DNA of 64,000 nt, from assembly GCA_001643675.2 (NCBI GenBank), contig LSRY02000003.1, positions 2,399,501 to 2,463,500 on the forward strand. Direction: 5' to 3'. Below the pieces are notes generated by a model. The model was not told the origin of the DNA and searched no databases. It saw nothing but the letters and a program-made list of their open reading frames with translations. This DNA comes from Monocercomonoides exilis. Taxonomy: Eukaryota > Preaxostyla > Oxymonadida > Polymastigidae. Positions 24,350-35,722 of this stretch are shown one piece after another. Within the stretch, counting starts at the first letter, position 1; each line of letters begins with the position of its first letter. The translations under genes and the position numbers were made by a program.

Positions 24350-27300
24350 ATTTATGTGCAAGTGACGGTAAAATCGAAGAAAGTTGGGGAGATGGCACAC
24401 AAAATTGAAGAAAACATCTCATTTTTGCATTTGATGAAATCAACATTGCCTGTCGGGCATTTATTCTCTTCTTTCATAGAATTATCCATTAAATTTGCCT
24501 TTTCAAATAAATAAGTTTCCCTCATCGTTTCATCTTCTGAGACTTTTTGAAGGCATGTGGCCTTGCGAAATCTCTCGAAAACCATCCTTGCAACTGTTTG
24601 TTCAAAGAAATCTTTTCCAATCTTGTTCCTTCTTCTTCCTGTAATTCTTTCAATCTCAAAATAAATAATGCAGAGGCAACCTTCATGGATTGTGTGCCCG
24701 ATGATCGGCTATTCTTGATTTGACATTGAACCATTTCATTTGTAAAATAATTTTTAAAGATATTCCGTAAAACAACAAATATGCCTTTTATCTTTCTGAG
24801 TAAGAATGAAAGATGATGCTCGGCCCTGGATTTAACGGGAGTTGAATGAAATAGAAATAGGAATATTTTTAATTCGTTCATCGAAGAAGGCGTTGAAGAA
24901 GAAAAGGAGGGTCACAATTGTTGAAATGAAGATAGATGCTGTGCGAATGTGTGAACGAATGAGGAAGAATGAAGTTGAAGTTGAAGAAGGGGACGAAAGA
25001 GACGAAGAAGAGGAAGAAATGGTTGAGTGAAGAAGATTTTGTGTGTTTTTGGCTATGCGATTCATAACAGGCGTGCTTGTCGCTGAATAAACAGGTGAAT
25101 TGTGAGAAGGCGAATTTTGTGTTTGTAAATCAAGAAATGAGGAAGATGGTTGATTGAATGAAGGAGGATTATCTGAAGAAGAAGATGATGATCCCACGAT
25201 GACCACGAAGATGAAGTTCAAGTCGAAAAAATGTGAATATATGTGGTAATAGGGAAATGCGCAATCAGTCAATTGACATTCCTAAAGAAGACGTTGAGAT
25301 TAATTTGGGTGAAGTCGTTGATTGGGCCAAATATCGAATTCAATAAGTTGATTTGACAAAGAGCAAACAATCGTTATCGAAATATTTGTTGAAGGCCGAA
25401 GAAAATTAATTGATGAAAGATGACATCCTCAGTTCGTTTCTGCCTTTTTGAAATTGTTCTGCGCTTCACTGAGAAACCAAAAATGAAAATATTTCTTAAT
25501 TTCCTTTCCTTTCCATTCCCCTCTTCCATTCAACCCCCAAAATCATCAGAAAATATCATCCCTTCCTTTTCTTTATCTTTCCCATTCTCTTCCATAAAAT
25601 CTTTTCTTTTAAAAAAACACCCTTTTCCATTTGAACACTTCAGAATATTCTTCTTCTTTCAAGCTTTTGCCCTCTTTTCCTTTTTTTCAAATTCCATATC
25701 TCCAATCAACAATAATCACCTTCTTTATCGTCCCCAACTTTTTCTCTACATATTTTCTACATTTTCCTCTACAAATCTCTCCCTATCCTTCCCCACCCCC
25801 TTTGTCTCAGAATTTCTTTCATTCAAAAATCATTCTTGAAGCATTAACATTCTCAAAAATATACTCAACCCCCACCTTCTCTCACAAATAATCCTCTTCC
25901 ATCACTTGTATACGCCTTATCCCTCATGTGCCTGGTGTTGATGAAATAAACGTGATATACTTCTTTGGGTGGTTGAGAATATTATTAAAGGAGAGGATCA
26001 TGAGAAAAACAAAAAAAACACATCCTGACAGGCAACACAATGTGTACGGGCTGAAAAGACCCTCCAGTAGGATACACGATGTATTTTGTGGAGGTGCATT
26101 CAGTGCTGAAATTTGACCATTCTGAGACTGAAATAAAGAGATTGGTTTTTTGAATGATGTTGGCTGTGGAAATGAGGCTGTTTGGCAAAAAACAGTCGAA
26201 GCGCAGTTTGGTCTTTATTTATTTTCTATATATGAATATTTATCTGTTGATTGTTTTTGTGTTTCTTTCAGGGCAGGAGGTGGAAATGAATGAAAATGAA
26301 TGAAAGCGGGATATCTTGTTGTGCAGGGTGACCACAGAGTTGGGAGAGCGAATTCATATGGAAAGTGCCCAGGGTGAAGGGATTGGGAAGGGAATTGGAG
26401 ATGATATTTTCAGATGAGAAATAGGATTATTTTCAATGATGAGAATGGAATTTGAGCAAAATGCATAAATCTCACATTTTTCAGAAGGACCAGAAATCGA
26501 TGCATTTGATGGATAAATGACTTATGGAAAGGATGGTTTGCGAATCAGATGATGAAACATTCGAAAACGAAAGGAATAATGAAATTGATAAAGAAAACAG
26601 GTGCCAACGGGATAAAATATAGTTATTGACTTGAGCATTGGTTCTGAAGGTTTGCTGATATATTTTTTGAAGTGATTGTTATTTTGTTTTTAAGAATGCT
26701 GAAAGAATGAGGGATTAGGTGGCTTTGAAGAAGAAAGAGAAAAGCAGGGAAGGAAAAATACAGACAGACATATGAAATTCAAGATATTTCGAAGATGCCT
26801 GGCATTAACCTTTGGCAAAGAATTATTTTTGAGGGAAGATGTTTTGAGTGAAAAAAGGGAAACGAAAAATTGAAAGAAATGGAATGAAAAAGAGATTGAC
26901 GCGTGCTTAGTATTTATTGTTGGAGAGAGAGAAAGAGATTGAGCTGAAAGTGAAAAGGATTCAGATGTTTCTCCTCTGCAGAAGAAAAAGAAACAGAAGA
27001 AGAGAATTTCAATGAATTTCTACGTTGATATTTATTGACTCCCATCTTCTCAATTTTCAACAATTAATCGTCTCATTCAATCCATTCATCATCATTACCA
27101 TCTTCTTCTTCTTCTTCTTCTTCAAATATATCAACAACATTTCACACAGCTTCTTCTTCATTATCATCATTCACATCATCTGATTGATTTTCTTCATGAT
27201 CTGTTTCATCATCAGAGATCATGAATGAAATGAAGAAAAAGAAGAAAATTTGCAGCTGAAGGAAATACTCTCAAATTAAAATGAGAAAAAGAAAGAGAAA

Positions 27301-27460
27301 GAAGAGGAGAAAGAGAAAGAGGGCTTTTGAATGAAAGGAAGAAGATATTTTTGATTTGAAATTTGAGTTGGGAGTTGAATTTGAAAGGAGAAGAAAGAAC
27401 TGTCAAAACAAAGAAAAGTATTTGGATAAATAGAGGATAAATTTGAAAAGTGGAACAACA
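24350..27460. other. Shared tail between convergent cassettes D' and C'
   Basis: Mirror of 11,879-14,990 and homologous to 35,723-39,186. 24,400-24,990 is almost unchanged relative to 35,960-36,540, and about 200 bp at 25,740-25,930 are nearly identical to 37,275-37,470. Minus-strand frames at 24,352-24,881 (LKELQEEEGTRLEKISLNKQ) stay open in all copies but match nothing I recognise. The block conservation suggests recent homogenisation or an unrecognised transcript. Confidence 0.55.
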
Positions 27461-28567
27461 TCAAGCAAGATGATGAGACGTAGAAGAAATCAAAAACATG
27501 TTAAGAGAAGAAAATAGAAAAGGCAAAAATGGATGGAAAAGAGAAGATAGTGAGAAAGGAATTCCATTGGAAGAATATGAAAAGAAAAGCCAAAACCTGT
27601 CATTTTTCTCAACGTTATCAGCAGTACCAGCTTTCCACACTCTTTTTGTTGGGGTTGTTGAATCACAATTCTCAAACGGAGATTGGGTGATGGCATTACC
27701 ACTGAAGAACACATCGTTTCCCCTGCCATTTGTGGCTGCGTTGCCATCGAAGAAACAGAATGTGATGAATTTTACTCCACTCATCCAGGAAAAAGGAGGA
27801 TAAAAACACATTGCGGCACCTCCATATGTGGAAGAGGCAGTCAGATTGTTGTTTATGAAGTGGCAATCATTGATTGAATACTGACTTGGTTTGTTGCTTG
27901 GAGGATGATAAAATGTGAGAGAACCAGCTGCATCTCCACCAGAGTTTGAAATGCACTTGCATTTGGAAAACAAGAATTGACCGTTTTCTGGGAAATAATA
28001 CATATTAAAATACCAGCCAGTTCCACACCAATCAGTTATTGAACAATTTTCCACTCTGTTTTCCGAGAATGACCAATCAGAATTTGATTGAGGAGCCCAA
28101 GAAGTGACTGCTCCACCATGAGCAGCTGAACAGCTGGTGAAGTTGGATTTTTCAATGTTTAATTTCAATAGTTGCCCACAGTATAATGCTCCTGCTTCCC
28201 CAGTAGTTGAACAATTGCGAAAAGAACAAGATTCTATTGTGAGATTTGCGTTTGTGCAGTTAACTATCAGCGCACCTCCCCAGGCACTTCCGCTATTAGA
28301 ATCATTCCACTCGCACCATTCAAAGCGATGGCTGTTCTCATCAAATGAAGTCAGTCTTCCAGGTGATTTTCTGTGAGTTTCATTTCCTACATATACAACA
28401 GCAGCATTTGGTGAAGAGCGTGTTTGGTGGAGGAAAGAGGCATTGAAGGCAGAGAGGGAAGTTGATGGGCTGTTGAGGTTGGGGAGGATGGCGCCATCGA
28501 TAGGGTTGTGGGTGAAGACAAAGATGGTTGAGTAGATGGAGAAGGAGGGATTGGAGGATTCTTCTTG
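27461..28567 (-). pseudogene. Cassette C': mirror copy of cassette C, no ATG
   Basis: Same sequence and reading frame as cassette C, in the right arm. It has no start codon before the repeats and leaves the family after TADNVEKN. It faces D' across the shared tail. Confidence 0.75.
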
Positions 28568-29705
28568 TCAGAAGAGCACGGAAACAAAGTTGAAAAACAA
28601 GAAATAACGATTTCAGCGAAACTCTCTGTTCAATTTGTTATCGTTCATTTCCGCAAATCTCGACCATCAATCAACTTGTTCTATTCGTTCATCATCCTCG
28701 TCTTCGTCTTCGTCGTCTTCGTCGTCTTCTCCTCCTCCTCCTTCTTCTTCTTTTCTTCTTCTTTTCTTCTTCTTCTTTTTCTTCACATTTTTAGTCTTCT
28801 TCATTAATATTTTTTCTCACTCCCTTCTGGGTCAGAGCATCGATCTTCAAATGCATTTATGCTATTCAATTCTGCAGAGCTACCAAATTAAGCCGAAAAT
28901 TGTTTCATTTCCTTTCCTTCGTCTCTGCAGTCAATCGATAAAAGAGCTTTCTTTTCATTTTTCAATCACGATTCCGACGAAGAAAATAAACTATCTGCTC
29001 AAATTCAGCTCATTTCATTTCCGTTGCATTCTTCTTCGATTTCTTTGATGATCAACAAAAATGATACTGTTTTTTTCATTTCATTCAACTCCCGTCAAAT
29101 TCAGGGCCAAGCCTCATCTTTCATTCTTACTCAGAAAGACAAAAGGATTATTCATTCTTTCACAGAATAACAGCTAATGTTATTTTACAAAGGAAATTGT
29201 TCAATGTTTAACCAAGAGAAGCTGATCATCAGGCATTCAACAGAAAACGGAGATTGAATCTGACTTTTTTGATTTTGAAGATCAAGCATCTGAAGTGAAA
29301 AGGAATGGGCATTGAAGCAATTCATTTATGAAATGGATGTGTTCCTAAATAGCCTTCTGCAGATTACACAGATACGAAACTGGAGCAAATTGTTGAAAAT
29401 GAAAAGAAAAGGAAAATTTAGAAGAGCATGTTGATATGCCTGAAGAAATCCTATTTGAAGAGATGAAAGCGATGAATCTTTTTTCTTGAGCTCAATTCAT
29501 ATTTGATGAAAAGGAGAAAATAGAGGAAGAAACGAAGAAGAAATGTTTTTATTTGAGCTGATGTTATGCTTTTTGAAAAAATAAGCGATGATATAGACTT
29601 CAAATGAAAAGAAGATGAAATCTCAAGAAATTTTCAAAGATATGGAAAATGGTGAAAATTGGAAACTGGTTGGAATTTTAATGAAATTACAAATAGGATA
29701 TAATT
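28568..29705. other. Spacer between C' and cassette E; right arm ends at about 29,531
   Basis: Mirror of 9,839-10,771 up to 29,531. It includes the TC-rich GTCTTC array complementary to the GACGAA array of the left arm, and the extra 31 bp (ATTCTTACTCAGAAAGAC region). From 29,532 the sequence is a diverged homologue of the DNA after cassettes B and F. No gene seen. Confidence 0.6.
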
Positions 29706-30854
29706 TCAAGTGATTTTTGTGTCAACCTCGCTGAAAGTGAGTGTTTGAGTTGGAACAAATATTGAGGAGAGGAGGGTGAGGGAGGCGTCTTGGGGATCTG
29801 TCATGCGAACAAGAGCGTGTTCTATTGTTTTGCATGGACTGAGTTGTGTGATTCCGCAGAGATCGGTGTTTGTCCCATTATTTGACACGATTTTGAATGT
29901 TGTTATGAGAGGAAGCCATCTGTTAAACTCAACATCATCAGCAGTTCCTGAATTCCAGACTCTTTTTGCTTGGGTTGTTGATCCACACTGATTGAATGGT
30001 GATTGGGTGATGCTGCTGCCATTGAAGAACACATCATTCCCTCTTCCATTTGCAGCTGTGTTTCCATCGAAGAAGCAGAATGTGATGAATCTAATTTCAT
30101 TCATCCAAACATATGTCCTGGTGCAATGAATGCCAGCGCCACCATAAATGGATGAAGCATTCAGTTTATTATTTAAGAACTGGCACTCTTGGAGCAAGCA
30201 CTGTTTTGGCTTTTCAGGTGGAAGCCAATTGAATGAGATTGCACCAGTCGCATCACCGCCAGTATTTGCAATGCAAACACAATTTTTGAATAGGAATTGA
30301 CTGTCTGATGTCATGTTATCGAGAACGATTTCCCAGCCTATGCTCCGCCAGTCTGTAATCGAGCATCTTTCGACTCTGTTTTGTTGAATTGTCCAAACAG
30401 AACTGGGTTGGGACCAGCCAACATAAGCAGCTCCGGCATGTGCAGCTGAGCAACTTGTGAAATTGGATTTTGCGATGTTGATATTCAACAAACTATGACA
30501 ATGCAACGCTCCGCCATATTCATTTGTTGAACAATTGAAGAATGAACACGACGTGATTGTGAGGTTAGCATTTGTACAAGTTACTGAAAGTGCTCCTCCA
30601 TTATTATTTCCTCCGCTGATTGAATTATTCCACTCACACCACTCAAAAAGATAGCTATTCAATTCTGTAAAGGATAATCTTCCAGGTGACTTTCTGTAAG
30701 TTTCATTTCCAATTTCCTTCACAGGATCATTTGGTAAAGATCGAGTTTGGTGAAGAAAAGAAGCATTGAAGGCAGAGAGAGAAGTGGATGGGCTGTTGAG
30801 GGAAGTGAAGAAATAGAAAGGAGTGAATGGAAAGAAAGAGAATGAATAATGCAA
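29706..30854 (-). pseudogene. Cassette E: Pmp-like beta-helix protein fragment, no ATG
   Basis: The open frame of 382 codons starts after a TAA and has no ATG; its first usable codon is TTG at 30,854. It joins the family at LNSPSTSLSAFNASFLHQTR and contains GGALSVTCTNANLTITSC, SAAHAGAAYVGW, FLNNKL and GRGNDVFFNGSSI. After GTADDVEFNRWLPLITTFKI it reads LCGITQLSPCKTIEHALV and stops after DTKIT, the boundary shared with B and F. It is the mirror-position partner of B but differs throughout, so it has been replaced or has diverged since the inverted duplication. Confidence 0.75.
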
Positions 30855-33388
30855 TTAAATAAAATTGAGAATTTGCTTCAAAATATGAAAAGTGCTCAAG
30901 ATGAATATTTTCAGCATTTATTTGCATATAGTGTTGAGATTTTCAATTATTTTATCACAAACAATTTTCGATGAAATTTCTATGATGGCAAATATGAATT
31001 TCTTTTTGTTTCTCTTTTTGTCAAATCTTTTTAGAATTGATATCCTTTTGATTTCTGCAACAAATTGGAAAATCATAATTTTCTTTTTCACCCACTCATC
31101 AAAATACCTTTTGTATTGTTTTCTGAATGATCTTTTGGTAAATCGAAAATACCTATTTTGTTAAGAATGTTCTTCTTTTGTTTTGTTCTTCAGATAACAC
31201 AATTATCGGTATTGTTTTGCAACCAGATAATGAAAAATTGATTTTTAAAAACAATTATTTATTTTTGATTTAAAAACGAATCAATAGTCAAGTTCAACAA
31301 TAATTTGATAATCGAAAGGTTTTTTCTAAAAAAATCACAGTTATTCACTGGGAAAATATGTAAATTTGAATGAAAAATTTGGTATTGAAGAACTTCACTG
31401 ATTTTGATAATTTCTTCGTTTATTCACTTTTCGATTCTGTATTATTGGAATCATTTTTCAGAAAAACCAAGAACAAAGGATTCTCAAAAACAATGGATTC
31501 TCAATTTTATGTCGAAACAATCCAGTGATGTTTTGATTGATAGGGTGAGTTTATTCAAAGATGTTTCCACAAAATCATTCTTTTCAACTGAATAAAAAAA
31601 TATGAATTAATTATTTACATTCCAGTTATCATTTCATGAATATCCAATTAATATTTATCATCGCCTTTTTTGAATTCTTTTTCAATCGAATGTTATCACA
31701 GGTTCAAATATTCATTATCACAATTATTGTTCTTGTGAAATCCTTTTTTGACAAAAAATTTTTGTCTGTTCTTCTTCAAATGATTCGTTGTGAAGGCCAA
31801 GATTTTTTTCATATTCTGAACGAGAAAAGTAATATTCTCCATTATCACAGTTGTCTGTCCTTTACTACAACAGCTCAATACTGTGTGATTATCTTTGAAA
31901 TCATATCAATTGTCAATCTTTTAGTGTCATCCTTCAATTGTTTTTCAGACATTGTTTCTGGTAATGTGAATTTTTGAAGTGATGAACATTTCGAATAAAG
32001 ATAGAAAAATATTCAAAGAATGGTGAAGTCAGAATCGAATCTAATCACATCAGTTTTTGCACAGCTTAATGCGACTATATTCGATTGTGATGATATACGA
32101 TGCTGCTTAACACAGAAAAATATAAAAATTAATTAATTTATTTATTAAATTTGGTTCGTATTTTAAATTATTGAAAATTTATCATTAAAACGCATTTTTC
32201 ACTTGCGAAATCAATTTTTTCATTAATACACATTATTTAGACTTTTTTTAACATAATTTTGAAAAGAGAAAAATTGTGATTTTTGATCAAAAAACTGATT
32301 TTTCATTGAAAAATGAACCCATTAAAAAACAAAATACATATGAATATATTCAGCCCTGTGATTATTTGCGATGGAAAATGAATGAAAAAAAGAAAAAATG
32401 TCGGTGCATTGAAAAATTCGACTAAAACCGATTTCGATTTTATAAGATGAGAATATATCCGGCTTAGACTGTATTCCACTTTTATATTGCTGATTTTTTC
32501 CTTTTTGAAGAAAACAAAGTTGTAATTAATAAATATTTTTCTTTCGAATATTGAAAGACAAAAGATTAGTGATATTGGATCGAATAAAGATAACACTCAA
32601 AATGACAAAAGTTGTTTTCTTTTTATTCAATAAATTTCCAATAAAAACCTTTTTTTTTTCTTTGAGTTTCAAATAATAAAAGTCAAACGCATTGTAGAAA
32701 TGTTTGTGAAGCTTTTCCATTTCTTTTCTTTTTATGCAATTCCAAAAAAACAAAATCATTCATTTCATTTGAATATATCGTTTTGTTTACAAGAACATAA
32801 TTGCTTTTTTAATCAAAATGAAAACGTCTTATTTGATTGGCCAATGCAAATACAGAATCAAACATCAATCAATATTCAAATTGTTTCATTTTCCAGATAT
32901 TCTCATGAGTTTTAGAAAAATGATAAACAGTGGAAATATTCACGCCAAATGTTAATAAGAAAATGATTTTTCAGAATTAAATAATAAAGTCATCCTTTAA
33001 TTCTCTTTCATCAGTTGAATTCAAATAAAGTTATTCTTTCACAAATGAATGAAATGAAAAAATGAAATGATTTGTAAACACTTCTTTCCGCTGAGTTCTT
33101 TCCAGAAAATGAATACTGAATATGTGATTGGAACATTTCGATTTCTTGTTGAATTTTGTGTTTTCAGTTTTCTCAGAACTAAAAATTTTCTGATAATTTG
33201 ATATCATTGATTTTTGATGAAAACGCGAAAATGAAACAAAATGAAATTTTAATTATTGATTCAAAAATTCATTTCTATAATTTTTTAATTTTCATTTTCA
33301 TTGCAGATAACACAAGGCAATTTCTTTTCATCAAATGGAATGATTTAAAGGAAAAGTGAAACAATTTGAGCAATTTCATTTTCTTTAA
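30855..33388. other. AT-rich intergenic DNA between cassettes E and H
   Basis: No convincing gene. The small frames at 31,404-31,977 and 32,303-32,915 are Phe/Ile/Lys-rich and do not look selected. A degenerate element related to the axis segment lies at about 32,024-32,477. From about 33,300 the sequence resembles the DNA upstream of cassette F (CAGTTTCATTTTCTTAATCA there, CAATTTCATTTTCTTTAACA here). Confidence 0.5.
32024..32477. mobile_element. Possible degenerate TIR element related to the palindrome-axis segment
   Basis: Shares TCACATCAG, a TGCGACTAT/TGTGACTAT block, GATTGTGATGATATACGATG against GATTGTGATTATATGTGATG, and ACACAGAAAAA with 19,250-19,340. The far end (AGACTGTATT) matches the inverted terminus of that segment. 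Ends are approximate and there is no ORF. Confidence 0.35.
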
Positions 33389-35722
33389 CACAAACATACA
33401 CAAAAGAATTTTAAAAATTTCTCTTTTCACTCTTCCTATACTCTCTTTTCAAACATCTCCTCATCCGAATCCCATCCACTTCAACAATCTCTTCCCTCTC
33501 ACTCACTCAACTCATCCGTTTCTGCCTCCTCAACAACCTCAACCACTTCTTCGCCTTCTTCCACAAACATCAACACAAATACAATCCCCTCTCATTCTCT
33601 TCATTCATCTCTCTCCATCCACTCAACCATCTTCCTCCGCACTCACAACCCCATCGATGGAGCCATCATTCCCCCTCTCAACAGCCCTGCCACTTCTCTC
33701 TCTGCCTTCAACACATCTTTCCTCCACCAAACACGATCTTCATCAAATGCTGCTGTTGTTCATGTAGGAACTGAATCTCAAAGAAAAACACTAAAAAGAC
33801 TGACTGCTTTTGATGAGAACAGCCATCTCTTTGAATGGTGCGAATGGAAAGATTCAACTGGTGGATCAAATCATGGTGGTGCACTTTATGTAAATTGCGT
33901 GAATGCAAATCTCAAAATCGTTTCGTGTTCATTTCACAATTGTTCTTGTACAGGAGATGGTCATGGCGGAGCATTATACTGTGCATATTTGCTGAATATT
34001 GATATCACTAAATCCAATTTCACAAATTGTTCAGCAGCTCATGGAGGAGCAATATGCATAGCTGGTCCTCAATCAAATTCTGTTTATTCATTCTCAGAAA
34101 ACAGAGTGGAAAGTTGTTCAATATCCGGTTGGTGTGGAACGGGTTGGTATTTTAATATGTATTATTTCCCAGAAAACGGTCAATTCTTGTTTTCCAAATG
34201 CAAATGTATTGCAAATTCTGGTGGTGATGCTGCTGGTTCTCTCACATTCAATTCTCCTCCAAGCAACAAACCAAATCAGTTTTCAATCAATGATTGCCAG
34301 TTTATAAACAACAAATTGACTGCCTCTGCCAATTATGGAGGTGCTGCAATGTTTTTTAGGAATACTTATTCTTGGATGAATGAAATAAAATTCATCACAT
34401 TTTGTTTTTTCAATGGCAACACTGCCACAAATGGCAGAGGAAACGACGTGTTTTTCAATGGCAATGCAATCACTCAATCTCCGTTTGAGAATTGTGGCTC
34501 AACAACTCCAACAAAAAGAGTGTGGAATAATGGACAAGATGATAACCCTGTGTATAATGGCTGGCTCCCCCTCGTTGCCCAGAACAAAATCGTTGCCAGC
34601 AATGGAACTGATGCTGATGTCTGTGGCAGACCCCAACAGACCCCATGTGCCACCATCGAGTATGCCCTCACTGGCTTCATTTCCCTCCTCCAAGACGCCT
34701 CCCTCACCCTTCTCACCTCAACATTTGTTCCTATTCAAACACTAACCTTCAGCGCGGTTGACACTAAAATCACTGGAAATGGTACAACTGCCACCACCAT
34801 CGCCTCCAGTGGCATTCCCCAACCATCAAACTCACTTTCACACTCATCACAACCAACATCATCATATTCATCATTTTCATCATTTTCATCAATATCAACA
34901 ATTTCTTCACCAGATCCATCTGCCTCGTCTGCCCTCTTCCAACAGACCCAGGGCTCCCTCACAGTCTCTGCCCTCGCCATCGCGCACAACTCCACAAATC
35001 CCATCACCCCCATCCTCTTCCACCTCTCCCAAAACTCCCCTTCCCTCAACCTCAACACAACCACCATCACCGGAACAACCTCCACACCAATAAAAACCCC
35101 CCTCTTCTTCCTCACTGCTGGCTCCCTCGCCCTCAACCACACAGCAATCACCAGTCTCCCCCTCAACAGCCAGAGCATCTTCCACCTCACCTCCCTCACA
35201 AATCCCCTCACCCTCAACTCCTCCAACATCACCCACATCATCTCCACTGCCGCCCCCACCAGCTGTGTCCTCTCCTCTGCCACCTCCCCTGCCCTCTCCC
35301 TCTCCCTCGCCAACTGCACCATCACCAACATCAACTCAGCTCCGCAAAACCAACAGACTGCCACCAATGGCGGATGCATCTCATTCGCCTCATCTGCCTC
35401 TGCCAACTCATTTTCTGTGAGTGATTCCACCTTCTCCAGCTGCTGTGTGAGCGAGGATACAAGTTCTGGAGGAAGAGGCGGTGCTCTCATGATCGAGTTC
35501 AATGAAGGCTCACAAGTGTCAGAATCCTCCTTTTCCATCACCAATATCGTGTTTTCAGCCAACAAGGCCAGCGTCGGAAGAGATATGTATTTTGTGTGTG
35601 AATCCCTTGTCGCTTCTGTGAAAGAGCCCTTGTTCGCCTTCATGACAAGCATCGCTCAGAAAGACAACTCGGCTGTTGGACATGACAGAACAGAAGCATT
35701 TGGAGATTGGGATGTCGATTAA
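33389..35722 (+). pseudogene. Cassette H: long Pmp-like beta-helix reading frame, no ATG, tandem TAA stops
   Basis: The frame opens after TAA at 33,386 and stays open for 777 codons. It enters the family further upstream than most (YTLFSNISSSESHPL, QQSLPSHSLN, aligning with cassette G) but lacks the leader and any ATG. It has the complete repeat half (CVNANLKIVSCSFHNCS, NMYYFPENGQFLFSKCKC, GRGNDVFFNGNAI) and the complete second half (VCGRPQQTPCATIEYALTGF, LANCTITNINSAP, GGRGGALMIEF). At GDWDVD, where D and D' read SFIFLNG, it has TAATAA and then IFINGHTADNAYV in the same frame. The tandem stops thus interrupt a recognisable continuation to about 35,900. It could be a donor cassette or, if an upstream exon supplies a start, a slightly shortened gene. 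Confidence 0.7.

Larger units (their letters stand above)
19731..29531 (-). repeat. Right arm of the large palindrome
   Basis: Reverse complement of 9,839-19,606. It holds D' (+), the shared tail and C' (-). It differs from the left arm by 31 extra bases near 29,127-29,157, a diverged 506-bp block at 22,936-23,441 and scattered single-base indels, mostly in homopolymers. Confidence 0.93.

Noticed and set aside
24522-24881. Minus-strand ORF in the cassette tail, open in three tail copies
   Set aside because: Openness follows from near-identity of the copies. Substitutions show no clear codon pattern and no family is recognised, so it is mentioned under the tail only.
33389-35722. Use of a code in which TAA/TAG mean Gln (as in some oxymonads), suggested by TAATAA in cassette H and by TAA within the GAA-repeat frame
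   Set aside because: The Sec61-beta, DUF2039, SPRY and CSD-CCCH genes end sensibly at TAA or TAG, and reading through gives nonsense. Gln in long proteins is written only with CAA/CAG.
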